Assembly: GCA_964526225.1 (NCBI GenBank)
Contig: CAZGLL010000014.1
Coordinates: forward strand, 1-35,792
DNA length: 35,792 nucleotides
Reading direction: 5' to 3'
Source: DRYM01 sp964526225
GTDB lineage: Archaea; Thermoproteota; Thermoprotei_A; EX4484-217-1
The translations under genes were made by a program, and so were the position numbers. Below are positions 1-7,484 of the stretch, piece after piece. How positions within the stretch are numbered: the first letter of the stretch is position 1; every line of letters begins with the position of its first letter. The notes beneath the pieces are model-generated. The model was given only the letters and a program-made list of their open reading frames with translations, did not search any database and was not told the origin of the DNA.

Positions 1-36
1 AGATTAAAGTACCCCTACAAACCACTACTAATAGTA

Positions 37-97
37 GAGTGATGACCTCGGCAGGACTGACCCTAAAAGGGAATGATTGAGGTCTTGAGTGCTGATA
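37..97 (+). ncRNA. Candidate C/D box small RNA (2'-O-methylation guide)
   Basis: The order of elements fits an archaeal C/D box sRNA. A C box GTGATGA (39-45) is followed by an 11-nt guide (46-56), a D' box CTGA (57-60), a 12-nt spacer with a small CCC/GGG stem, a relaxed C' box ATGATTGA (73-80), a second 11-nt guide (81-91) and a D box CTGA (92-95). Both guides are 11 nt, the usual spacing. The first guide, CCTCGGCAGGA, could pair over about 8 nt with the conserved 5' end of archaeal 16S rRNA (TCCTGCCG). No target is recognised for the second guide. The C' box is imperfect and overlaps the ATG of the next reading frame, so the two calls compete. Confidence 0.42.
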
Positions 98-483
98 TAT
101 CTCTGATGAGCAGGGTACCACATGAGAATCCGTCCCACCTTAAATATACAGAGGTGCCCTTATACAAAGGGGCATCGATGCCTATACAGGCGATGCAGGG
201 ATCAATTGCTCCAGATTACTACGATATTGATGAGCAGAAGTATAGACTATCACTCAGAAGGCTTGTGAAAGCTAAGAAAGATCTTAGCCCGATTCATGGA
301 GAGTTACTGGAACTCGTCATATATGATATCATCGCGGAGAACCACTCACCGAGCGAGGTTTATACGAAGATGAGCAGGCTCAACAAGTTCCTCAAGTGGT
401 TGGAGAGACGAGGCAAAGACATAACTACTTGCACGGGATTCGATATATTCAGGTACCTGGTACAAGAAATCAACCCCCAGTAA
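73..483 (+). CDS. Truncated tyrosine-recombinase-like protein (N-terminal core-binding domain only)
   Basis: The reading frame is 136 codons. Residues about 68-130 resemble the SAM-like core-binding domain of tyrosine recombinases: two helices, then a LNKFLKWLERRGKDI segment and a following YL motif. The catalytic domain (R...HxxR...Y) is absent, because the frame stops at 483 and the next sequence belongs to another remnant. The first ATG lies inside the candidate C/D box RNA, so the true start may be a later ATG at residue 12, 36 or 41. It may be the remains of an integrated element, or a small protein using only a DNA-binding module. Family assignment rests on weak similarity. Confidence 0.35.
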   Translation: MIEVLSADISLMSRVPHENPSHLKYTEVPLYKGASMPIQAMQGSIAPDYYDIDEQKYRLSLRRLVKAKKDLSPIHGELLELVIYDIIAENHSPSEVYTKMSRLNKFLKWLERRGKDITTCTGFDIFRYLVQEINPQ

Positions 484-486
484 TAG

Positions 487-669
487 ACACAGGATTGCAG
501 CTCCTATCTATATATTGACTATGGTCCTAGCGCTCAGAGGATCAAGTATGTAGTAACAACTGGTGTTGGTGAGGTTAAAGACATATCCATAGGGATAGGT
601 GTTATGGGTGATATAAGCTTAGAGGATCTTAAGAAAGTTGTTGAATTAGTAAATAACTATCTACAATGA
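487..669 (+). pseudogene. C-terminal remnant of a class V aminotransferase
   Basis: The frame is open from just after stops at 481-486 to the TGA at 667-669, but has no convincing start. Its end reads GVGEVKDISIGIGVMGDISL followed by an amphipathic helix. This matches the conserved tail of alanine/serine-glyoxylate-type class V aminotransferases (G.G..kg...RIGHMG.i...d, then a final helix). The key Arg and His of RIGHMG are changed to G and V. The rest of the enzyme, including the PLP lysine, is missing. It is read as a decayed gene end. Confidence 0.38.
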
Positions 670-738
670 ATTTAAGTTAATGAAGTAATTAATTAAGGTA
701 CACTGGCTTTATTTATCTCCACTCTTAAGTAGGTACGG

Positions 739-864
739 GTGTGTGCTACGGTAGTAGGTTTCTGCGTAAAGTGTAGGAAGAAGGTAGAGTTAAGGGATCT
801 GCAGGAGGTTACGTTTAAGAATAGAAGGAAAGCAGTGAAAGGCGCATTTTTCACGAGTACGTAG
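739..864 (+). pseudogene. Truncated DUF5679-like zinc-ribbon protein
   Basis: A 41-codon frame opens with GTG at 739. It reads VVGFCVKCRKKVELRD, then an EVT.KN.RKAVKG segment. This is the start of the small archaeal zinc-ribbon family DUF5679, whose members usually run YCVKC...EVT.KNG..AVKG.CP.CG.K. Here the second CxxCG knuckle is gone: the frame continues AFFTST and stops, so a complete zinc site cannot form. The family is usually about 45-60 residues. Either this is a frameshifted copy or the tail was replaced. The function of DUF5679 is unknown. Confidence 0.5.
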
Positions 865-916
865 ACAGTTTTTCTGCAAGTTGGGCCTAAGTAACGAACT
901 AGGAATTCTTTTTGTT

Positions 917-2215
917 CTATGTTAAGAGTTCGGCGAAGAATATTATTGCCTGTGGAAACAGAATTCCCAGTGTTACAGTTATGAACATAAGTACTAAAAA
1001 CGGTATGACTGCTTTGTATCCCTCGGCAACTGATATATCGCCGTTAGTAAGAGCGGAGAAATAAAGAACACCTTCTCCCACAGGTGGGGTAACGAATGCC
1101 ACGATTAACATTGTGCAGAACATTACTCCAAACCATACTGGATCGTAACCTAGTTGTACCATAACTGGATGAAGTATAGGGGCTGCCAAGACAATAATAG
1201 CAGTTGTCTCTATGAACATCCCTAGTAAGAATAAAAACGCTAAAGAGAAAAGCAGAGCAGATACTTTTCCTCCCGGCAACGAGAGCAACATATTTGTAAC
1301 TAGGGTCTTCCCGCCAATTCCGTTAAATATTGCACTAAATGCAGATGAAGATGCTATCATAATAAATACTATCGTAGTGCTTTTAACTGTAGTGATCATT
1401 GCCTCTTCCAGCGATTTCCTATTTAAACGTCGACGAATAGCAGCATAGACTAGTGTTAAAAATGCCCCCATAGCACCAGCTTCTGTAGGTGTAGCCATAC
1501 CACTATATATTGAACCTAGGACACCAATGATTATGCCTACAGGGCCGACTAAGTATCCTAGTGCTTTTAATTTATCATGTAATGTGGTACGAGCTCCAAA
1601 TACAGGTACCAAATTCTTATGTCTTCTCACCCATATTGCTGTATATATAAAAAATAATGTTGCCATTATTGTTGCCATACCTAAGCCCCCTGCAAATAAT
1701 CTTGCAATAGAAGTATTCGTTAACACTCCATAAACTATCATGTGGCATGCTGGTGGCACCAGTTGTGGTAGCAAACCGGCCGTAATTAATGTAGCAGCAG
1801 ACATATTTTTAGGATAGTTATACTTCTTCATTAGAGGATAGATAAGTAAGGCCAGGCTTGAAAGTCCAGCCATAATTGAGCCCGACATGGCACCTATTAT
1901 GAACCCCATCGCTATGGCTACATAGAATAATGAACCCCTTAGCCTTCCAAGCAATGTATAAACCGCCTTGAAAATATCCTCACCTAAGCCGCATGAACCC
2001 ATCAACGCTGACATAAAAATAAATAACGGATATGCTACTAAGGGCCAATTGTTGACTGTTCCCCACACAGCTTTATATAGTACATCTAAACCTATCCATC
2101 CCCATAAGATTAATCCAAAAATGAGGGCTGTAAAAAATATTGCGAACGCAACAGGTATCCCCAACAGTAACAAAATTATTAGGGACACAAACATTAAGAA
2201 TGGTATAGGTATCAT
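917..2215 (-). CDS. dctM: TRAP transporter large membrane subunit DctM
   Basis: This 432-residue protein is almost entirely hydrophobic, with about 12 membrane segments. It has the length and pattern of the TRAP-T large permease (DctM family), the subunit that carries the solute with cotransported sodium. Recognisable family stretches include the N-terminal LGIPVAFAI segment, GAMSGSIMAGLSS in the first half, GMATPTEAGAMGAF in the middle and the VTPPVGEG segment near the C-terminus. A strong GGGGGAGG ribosome-binding site precedes the ATG. It is the last gene of a dctP-dctQ-dctM operon, 29 nt after dctQ. The substrate cannot be read from this subunit; the neighbouring kinase suggests a glycerate-like acid. 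Confidence 0.93.
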   Translation of the reverse strand: MIPIPFLMFVSLIILLLLGIPVAFAIFFTALIFGLILWGWIGLDVLYKAVWGTVNNWPLVAYPLFIFMSALMGSCGLGEDIFKAVYTLLGRLRGSLFYVAIAMGFIIGAMSGSIMAGLSSLALLIYPLMKKYNYPKNMSAATLITAGLLPQLVPPACHMIVYGVLTNTSIARLFAGGLGMATIMATLFFIYTAIWVRRHKNLVPVFGARTTLHDKLKALGYLVGPVGIIIGVLGSIYSGMATPTEAGAMGAFLTLVYAAIRRRLNRKSLEEAMITTVKSTTIVFIMIASSSAFSAIFNGIGGKTLVTNMLLSLPGGKVSALLFSLAFLFLLGMFIETTAIIVLAAPILHPVMVQLGYDPVWFGVMFCTMLIVAFVTPPVGEGVLYFSALTNGDISVAEGYKAVIPFLVLMFITVTLGILFPQAIIFFAELLT

Positions 2216-2244
2216 TAGCCTCCCCCTCTGCTCTAATTTTCAGC

Positions 2245-2724
2245 TTACGTAAGTTTATGTTTTAAACGTAATAATGTAACAATAACTGTAATTAATGTTA
2301 AACAAAAAGATATCGCTACTATCCATCTATACCACCAAAGCGGAGGTTTAAAAAGGGGTGTCGTTACATCAACTTCATTCATAAGTGTTGATGCCCAGGC
2401 TCTCTTGAAACCAAAATATGTAACTATGGAACAAACTATAATCATTACAAGTGCTGTTAATAGATCTAAGCAGAGTCTAATTTTCTTACTCGATATTTTA
2501 TTATATATAACATCGACTTTTACATGTCCTTGTATTAAAGTAACATATGGTAGGCCTAGTAAAAATATTAATCCAGAAAGCCATGTCGATATAATCATGG
2601 CCCTCATATCTGGTTGCCTTAGAAGATATCTTGTAAGCACTTCATAAACCACAACAAGTGTTAATAGAAGAGCTGTATATGAGCTATAAAAAATAATTTT
2701 TTGAAATTTAATTTTTGGAGACAT
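2245..2724 (-). CDS. dctQ: TRAP transporter small membrane subunit DctQ
   Basis: The protein is 159 residues with four predicted membrane helices (about 12-30, 45-65, 88-108, 130-152), the size and topology of TRAP small permease subunits. The segment VVYEVLTRYLLRQP after helix 1 matches the DctQ family pattern (v..Rylf..p..w), followed by SGLIFLLGLPYVTLIQGHVKVDV (family: G......HI.vd). The subunit packs against DctM and helps dock the binding protein. It lies between dctP and dctM in the same order as bacterial TRAP operons, with a GGAGA ribosome-binding site upstream of the ATG. Confidence 0.88.
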   Translation of the reverse strand: MSPKIKFQKIIFYSSYTALLLTLVVVYEVLTRYLLRQPDMRAMIISTWLSGLIFLLGLPYVTLIQGHVKVDVIYNKISSKKIRLCLDLLTALVMIIVCSIVTYFGFKRAWASTLMNEVDVTTPLFKPPLWWYRWIVAISFCLTLITVIVTLLRLKHKLT

Positions 2725-2750
2725 TGTATAGTGTCTCCTTTAACACATTT

Positions 2751-3935
2751 TTAAATTAATCCTTCACTTTTAAGGGCTTGTTCTAAATCATTAGCCCAAT
2801 CTGTATAACCTAGATCACGCCATACCTCAATAACTCTCTTAATATATTCTAGTACATCACCACCATGCTTAGCTAAATCAACATATATTTCTAAGGCGAT
2901 TTGTCTAGCTTTCTTAACATCTTCGGGGGATTGTGTAACTACTTCACCTCCCTCCCTGATCCATAATGCTTTGCCACGTCTATTCATTACATCCATATAA
3001 AATGTTCCCCACTGGAAAGCCAACTCTGCAGCTGCCTTAACAACGTTTTTCAAATCGTCTGGTAATTCTTGCCATGCTTTCGGGTTTGCAACAAGGTAAA
3101 CGATATGTGTTTGGACATGCAGAGTTCCGTCGGGGGCAGGTTCAAGAGCATATTTAGCTACCTCATAGAATCTCATCTGATGATTAGAATAGAAATCTGA
3201 CCATTCAGCACAATCTATAGTGCCCAGTTTTAATGCCTCATAAATCTCTCCTCCCGATAGGAACATGGTTTTAGCCCCTAATTTCTCATAAAATATTCCT
3301 GAAAAACCTCCGGCTCTAATGATCTTTCCTTTCAAGTCGTCGAGGGAACTTATTGGCTCTCTACACATGATAGGTTCATAAAGCTCCATATTGAAGACGC
3401 TCACAAGTTTCACACCCCATTTTTCAAATGCTTTTTCAGCTAAGTCTAACGTCTTCTCATTGAGGTACCATAGTTCAGGCCCTGATTTTAATGGTCCCGG
3501 TAATGCTAACCCAAGCACTGCGAACATAGGATCTTGTGAGCCCCAATATGGCTGAAAGACTTCAGCCAACTCGACAGTACCTTTTGCTACCGCATCTAAA
3601 GTTTCAATTACTGGGAAAAGTTCGTCTGCTGCATATACTTCAATTATCATTCTTCCTCCTGATAAGATTTTAACCCATTCAGCAAAACGCTGAATTACTT
3701 TAAAATATGGATCTCCAGGTACAGACCAAGTAGTTGCACGCCATTTAATTACCTCTCCAGTTGTTGCACCAACACCGCCTGTTACCGTTGTTGTTACTGT
3801 TGCTGTTACTGTTGTTTGTTCTCCGGGTGTAGAAGCAAGTCCTGCAAAGTACCCGCTAACCCCAGCTATAATGACCAATAGTAGAGTTATTATTGCATAA
3901 CTGAGTTTTTTCGGTCGGGAACTAGTGTTGGACAA
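2751..3935 (-). CDS. dctP: TRAP transporter substrate-binding protein DctP (2-oxo/2-hydroxyacid-like)
   Basis: The protein is 394 residues. An N-terminal hydrophobic helix (about 12-31) is followed by a Thr/Val-rich linker (about 35-60), typical of archaeal extracytoplasmic binding proteins anchored to the membrane. The mature domain shows the DctP signature: an LDDLKGKIIRAGG segment with the conserved substrate-binding Arg, then GGEIYEALKLGTIDCAEW. The AEW.DFY variant and the following NP.AW.ELPDD segment resemble the TakP-type subclass that binds monocarboxylic 2-oxo or 2-hydroxy acids. It is the first gene of the dctPQM operon and divergent from a glycerate-kinase-like gene. Glycerate or a related acid as ligand is inference. 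Confidence 0.88.
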   Translation of the reverse strand: MSNTSSRPKKLSYAIITLLLVIIAGVSGYFAGLASTPGEQTTVTATVTTTVTGGVGATTGEVIKWRATTWSVPGDPYFKVIQRFAEWVKILSGGRMIIEVYAADELFPVIETLDAVAKGTVELAEVFQPYWGSQDPMFAVLGLALPGPLKSGPELWYLNEKTLDLAEKAFEKWGVKLVSVFNMELYEPIMCREPISSLDDLKGKIIRAGGFSGIFYEKLGAKTMFLSGGEIYEALKLGTIDCAEWSDFYSNHQMRFYEVAKYALEPAPDGTLHVQTHIVYLVANPKAWQELPDDLKNVVKAAAELAFQWGTFYMDVMNRRGKALWIREGGEVVTQSPEDVKKARQIALEIYVDLAKHGGDVLEYIKRVIEVWRDLGYTDWANDLEQALKSEGLI

Positions 3936-4089
3936 GGCGTACTGCCCTCCCTGACATATATTGTTTAGTAAATGAATAGTTTATAAGTTTTTATTCCAAG
4001 GGTGTACTTAGGGAGTGATTAACCCCTTTAATTATAATTAGAAACGTTTATTTTCGGTTGATTTAAATTATTATAACTATGGTGATGCT
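3936..4089. promoter_or_regulatory. Divergent promoter region between dctPQM and the MOFRL kinase gene
   Basis: The 154-nt gap contains archaeal TATA-like elements for both directions. On the minus strand AAACTTATAAACT (plus 3979-3990) sits about 45 nt before the dctP ATG. On the plus strand GTTTATTTT (4046-4053) and ATTTAAATTA (4061-4070) lie 20-45 nt before the kinase ATG, so that transcript would have a very short leader. A perfect palindrome AATTATAATT at 4030-4039 lies between the two promoters and could be a shared operator. Confidence 0.5.
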
Positions 4090-5466
4090 ATGGCGGTAAT
4101 AAAGAACAAGACTGAATTGCTTAGCCATGGGAATGTGGAGGGGAGACGAGTCGTTCTTGATATTATTGAATATGCTTTAGAAAGTATTGACAGCTACAAA
4201 CTCACCAAGGAAAAGATACAATTAAATGATGAAAAGTTGACCGTTAATGAAAGCTATGTGGTCGATCTTTCAAAAATAAAGAATATATATGTACTTGGGT
4301 GTGGAAAGGGGGTTACATCTATAGCTAGAGCGCTTGAAGATTCTCTGGGTGATAGGATCACAGACGGAGTTGTTATCGAAAAAAGAGGGATGGTGAAAGA
4401 AAGGCCGAAAAAAGTAAGAATTATAGAAGCTGGACACCCAATACCTGATGAAAATAGTGTAAGGGGAGCAAAAGAAGTTCTGGAAATAGCTAAGAGAGCT
4501 AGTAAGGACGATCTAGTATTTGTATGTGTAACTGGTGGTTGTTCCGCTTTAATGACTCTTCCGCCACCAGGAATAAGCTTAGAAGATGTGCAAACAATGA
4601 CCGATCTTCTTCTCAAATGTGGTGCAGATATTCAGGAAATAAACACTGTGAGAAATCATATATCTGTTATTAGTGGTGGAAGGTTAGCAATATACCTTCA
4701 TCCAGCGCAAATAGTCAGTCTAATAGTTGTAGATGAGGTAAGAGGTGCTCCTTGGGGGCCAACAGTGCCAGATGAAACAACATTCGAAGATGCTGTTAAT
4801 GTTCTTAAGAAATGGAATCTATGGGATAAAACTCCAGAATCTATAAGGAATCATTTGGAAAAAGCCGATCCGAAGTACGAAACTCCAAAATATGAAGACT
4901 TTAGACTTATGGGAGTAAAGGTACATAATGTTGTGTTAGCTAATAGTGAAACAGTTTGTCTTGCTGCACTGAAGAAGGCTAAAGAAAAAGGTTTAAGTGC
5001 AATGATTTTATCTACGATCATGGAGGGTGAGAGTAGAGAAGTAGGTATCGCAATGGCTGGCATAGCAAAAGAGGCAGAAAAGTTCGGTCGCCCGATCGAG
5101 CCTCCCTGTGTATTCATAATAGGAGGTGAGACTACTGTTACGATTACTGGGGAATCAGGTGAAGGTGGAAGAAATCAAGAGTTTGCCCTAGCATTTGCAT
5201 TAAAAATCGCTGGAAGTAAAAATATAGTTGCAGCCTCTATAGGAACAGATGGAACAGATGGGCCAACTGACATAGCAGGGGCTATAGTTGACGGGTTCAC
5301 TATTGAAAGGGCAAAAGAAAAAGGTATTGATGTATTTAAAGAGTTACAAAGACATAATAGTGCTTATGTATTTAGACAATTAGGTGATGCTATATATACT
5401 GGACCAACTGGAACTAATGTTATGGATCTCAGAGTTATAGCAGTTTTAAATCGTGAAAACTCTTAA
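4090..5466 (+). CDS. MOFRL-family glycerate 2-kinase-like protein with altered motifs
   Basis: The protein is 458 residues, the usual length of glycerate 2-kinases with an N-terminal DUF4147 domain and a C-terminal MOFRL domain. These convert D-glycerate plus ATP to 2-phosphoglycerate. Seen: VLGCGKG with the expected N-terminal catalytic Lys, GGCSALMTLPPPGISL, INTVRNH.S, GGRNQEFAL with the expected Arg, GTDGTDGPTD and GPTGTNVMDL near the end. Odd: the usual KGGRLA reads SGGRLA (Ser195), and the SDV.GD...IASGPT loop is shortened to VDEVRGAPWGPT. The substrate may therefore differ from glycerate. It is divergent from a TRAP transporter and followed by an enolase-family gene, suggesting import, phosphorylation and dehydration in series. 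Confidence 0.82.
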   Translation: MAVIKNKTELLSHGNVEGRRVVLDIIEYALESIDSYKLTKEKIQLNDEKLTVNESYVVDLSKIKNIYVLGCGKGVTSIARALEDSLGDRITDGVVIEKRGMVKERPKKVRIIEAGHPIPDENSVRGAKEVLEIAKRASKDDLVFVCVTGGCSALMTLPPPGISLEDVQTMTDLLLKCGADIQEINTVRNHISVISGGRLAIYLHPAQIVSLIVVDEVRGAPWGPTVPDETTFEDAVNVLKKWNLWDKTPESIRNHLEKADPKYETPKYEDFRLMGVKVHNVVLANSETVCLAALKKAKEKGLSAMILSTIMEGESREVGIAMAGIAKEAEKFGRPIEPPCVFIIGGETTVTITGESGEGGRNQEFALAFALKIAGSKNIVAASIGTDGTDGPTDIAGAIVDGFTIERAKEKGIDVFKELQRHNSAYVFRQLGDAIYTGPTGTNVMDLRVIAVLNRENS

Positions 5467-5550
5467 TTTAAATAAAATAAGATATTAAAGATATTATCAA
5501 AATATTAAATTATAAATTAATTAGAAGATTAATAGAATCGTGAAAATGAA

Positions 5551-5595
5551 GAAAAGTTTATATTTAAAACGGTATTATGTTTTTAACAAGGGAGA
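5551..5595 (+). promoter_or_regulatory. Promoter and ribosome-binding site of the enolase-family gene
   Basis: GAAAAGTTTATATTTAAAAC (5551-5570) is a good archaeal BRE/TATA match about 35-50 nt before the ATG at 5602. GGGAGA (5590-5595) is a ribosome-binding site 6 nt before the start. The rest of the 135-nt gap after the kinase gene is AT-rich. The gene can therefore be transcribed independently of the kinase. Confidence 0.5.
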
Positions 5596-5601
5596 TAAAG
5601 A

Positions 5602-6894
5602 ATGGCTTCGTCATCTTCTTTTATTATAAAAAATATTAAAGCTAGGGAGGTATTAAATGGTAGAGGAGAACCATCTGTAGAAGTAGAAATTATAACTGAA
5701 GGTGGTATAGTCAGTACAGCTAGTGTTCCAACAGGGCGTTCACGAAGCAAATACGAAGCTGTTGATCTCAGAGATGGAGGAAGAAGATATAGAGGTATGG
5801 GGGTTCTTAGAGCTATTGAAAACATAAATAGAATAATAGCACCGGCCTTAAAGGGTAAAGATGTACGAAGACAACGAGAAATAGATATGTTATTAAATGA
5901 GCTCGATGGAACCCCAAATAAGTCGAAACTTGGTGGAAACGCGATCCTTGGGGTATCATTAGCTGTTGCTAAAACTGCAGCAAAGGCACTTGGAGAACCT
6001 CTCTACAGGTATATTGGTGGAGCAAATGCCCATATACTTCCTGTTCCCCATGTTAATGTAATTGAAGGCGGTAAACTCGCGGCTACAGAACTAGATTTTC
6101 AAGAGCTTCACATAATTCCCGTAGGAGCAAAATCTTTCTCTGAGGCATTGAGGATGGCAACTGAAGTCTATTATGTTTTGGGTGATATTTTAGCTAAAAA
6201 ATATGGGCGTCATTCACTTAACGTTGGGGTTGAAGGAGGATATACACCGCCAGGTTTAAGAGACCCTAGAGAGGCTTTTAATGTTATGTTAAAGGCCATA
6301 GAAGAAGCTGGCTATTCAGAAAAGGAATTTGGACTTGGAATTGATGTAGCAGCCAGCCATATATATGATGAAAGAGAAAAGAAGTACATCTTTATGGGTA
6401 AAAAAATATCAAGAGAGGATCTTATAGAGTTCTACAAGGAGATTGTGTCAAGCTATCCTGTTCTATCGATTGAAGATCCTCTTGAACAGGATGATTTCGA
6501 GGGATTTGCTGAACTTGTAAAATCACTTAATATTCAAATTGTTGGAGACGATTTATTTGCAACAAATATTAATAGGCTAAAGAAGGGAATCGAAATAGGG
6601 GCAGCTAATACAATATTATGGAAAGTAAACCAAATAGGGACATTAACTGAAGCTTTAGATGTTGCTCAATGCGCATTTAGACATGGTTACGGTGTTGAGG
6701 TTTCTGAAAGATCAGGACAAACAGAGGATACATGGCTTGCTGATTTAGCGGTAGCCCTAAATGCTGGACAAATAAAAACCGGTGCTCCATGCAGAGGGGA
6801 AAGAACAGCTCAGTATAATCGACTCCTAAGAATCGAGGAAGAATTAGGTAGAACGGCTAGATATCCTGGGAGAAACTTTAGAATACCGTTTTAA
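5602..6894 (+). CDS. Enolase-family protein (phosphopyruvate hydratase-like) with substituted active-site histidines
   Basis: The 430-residue protein matches full-length enolase throughout: the AREVLNGRGEPSVEVE start, LPVPHVNVIEGG, LDFQEL, NVGVEGG, SIEDPL, VGDDLFATN, KVNQIGTLTE and IKTGAP near the end. In yeast numbering the Mg ligands (Asp246, Glu295, Asp320), Glu168, Glu211, Lys345 (here Lys341) and Lys396 (here Lys392) are kept. However, His159 is Leu159, His373 is Glu369 in SERSGQTED (normally SHRSGETED), the Mg-loop SGASTG reads TGRSRS, and GDEGG reads GVEGG. It is most likely a paralogue acting on a related phospho-hydroxyacid, or a modified enolase; the neighbouring kinase would make its substrate. 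It has its own promoter and ribosome-binding site. Confidence 0.85.
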   Translation: MASSSSFIIKNIKAREVLNGRGEPSVEVEIITEGGIVSTASVPTGRSRSKYEAVDLRDGGRRYRGMGVLRAIENINRIIAPALKGKDVRRQREIDMLLNELDGTPNKSKLGGNAILGVSLAVAKTAAKALGEPLYRYIGGANAHILPVPHVNVIEGGKLAATELDFQELHIIPVGAKSFSEALRMATEVYYVLGDILAKKYGRHSLNVGVEGGYTPPGLRDPREAFNVMLKAIEEAGYSEKEFGLGIDVAASHIYDEREKKYIFMGKKISREDLIEFYKEIVSSYPVLSIEDPLEQDDFEGFAELVKSLNIQIVGDDLFATNINRLKKGIEIGAANTILWKVNQIGTLTEALDVAQCAFRHGYGVEVSERSGQTEDTWLADLAVALNAGQIKTGAPCRGERTAQYNRLLRIEEELGRTARYPGRNFRIPF

Positions 6895-6918
6895 TGATGA
6901 AAACTTAATGCTTCGTTT

Positions 6919-7085
6919 TTATAACCTCCCCATAGTCTCTAGTACTTCATTCCTTGTCTGAGCAGATCTAATTTTTCTTATTATTTCATCATTTTCCAGA
7001 AACTCTGCTAATTCTGCAAGCATTTGAAGATGAGAGCTTTTGTCTGGTGCACTAAAGACTATTACAACATCAACAGGGTCCGTTC
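6919..7085 (-). pseudogene. C-terminal remnant of a PTS EIIA (fructose/mannitol-type) domain
   Basis: On the minus strand the frame ending at the TAA 6919-6921 reads PVDVVIVFSAPDKSSHLQML, then AELAEFLENDEIIRKI, RSAQTRNEVLETMGRL and stop. This is the conserved end of PTS_EIIA type-2 domains (v.lvf.la.pd...HL.iL..La..l.d.e....l..a.s.eei...l). The phosphorylated His and the front half are missing. At about 7082 the sequence changes abruptly to GC-rich unrelated DNA, so the gene was broken there. Such domains are uncommon in archaea. The copy is not functional as it stands. Confidence 0.6.
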
Positions 7086-7278
7086 CCCTGGACCGCCGTC
7101 CATCTTAGCCTCCAGCTTCCTCTCGCATGTGTAGCCACTCCTCCTGAGCCTCCTCTCGGTGAGCCAGTGGTAGAGCCTCTCATCAACAACCTAATTCTGC
7201 GCAGCGGCGGGGGCTTGGTCCTAGGTAGTGGTCTAAGAAAATTGCTCCTCCTCGATCGCGGAGGGCTTCATTGGTCAT
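7073..7278 (-). pseudogene. GC-rich degenerate coding remnant, unidentified
   Basis: On the minus strand a frame from ATG 7278 reads MTNEALRDRGGAIFLDHYLG and continues to PSPRRCAELGC before a stop at about 7183. Reading continues in another frame as VVDERLYHWLTERRLRRSGY, then TCERKLEAKMDGGPGERTLL, until 7070. The composition is strikingly GC-rich against the AT-rich surroundings, as in a recently acquired and frameshifted fragment. I do not recognise the family. Its downstream edge abuts the PTS EIIA remnant. The rest of the 6895-7484 gap (7279-7420) holds no gene that I can see. Confidence 0.3.
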
Positions 7279-7426
7279 TGAGTGTGTGCCCCACGACCCT
7301 AGGCGTGGAACTCGTGTTTTCTAGAACCCAGATCGGATAAACAGTTATATTAGTTAGAGAATTAGTTAGAGATGAGTTAGTAGGGTGCTTCTCGAAGCTC
7401 CACTATGTATTTCCGTTCTAGATTAA

Positions 7427-7476
7427 GAAAAACTTATTTAAACTCCATGTCAAAATCAACTCGTAACAAAGAGGGA
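7427..7476 (+). promoter_or_regulatory. Promoter and ribosome-binding site of the secreted protein gene
   Basis: GAAAAACTTATTTAAAC (7427-7442) is a BRE/TATA-like element about 45 nt upstream of the ATG at 7485. GAGGGA (7471-7476) is a ribosome-binding site 8 nt before it. Confidence 0.5.
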
Positions 7477-7484
7477 ATCATTCT

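Noticed and set aside
6895..7484. GC-rich stretch as an RNA gene (rRNA or tRNA fragment)
   Set aside because: It reads as two protein-like minus-strand frames joined by a frameshift, and no tRNA or rRNA consensus segment was found.
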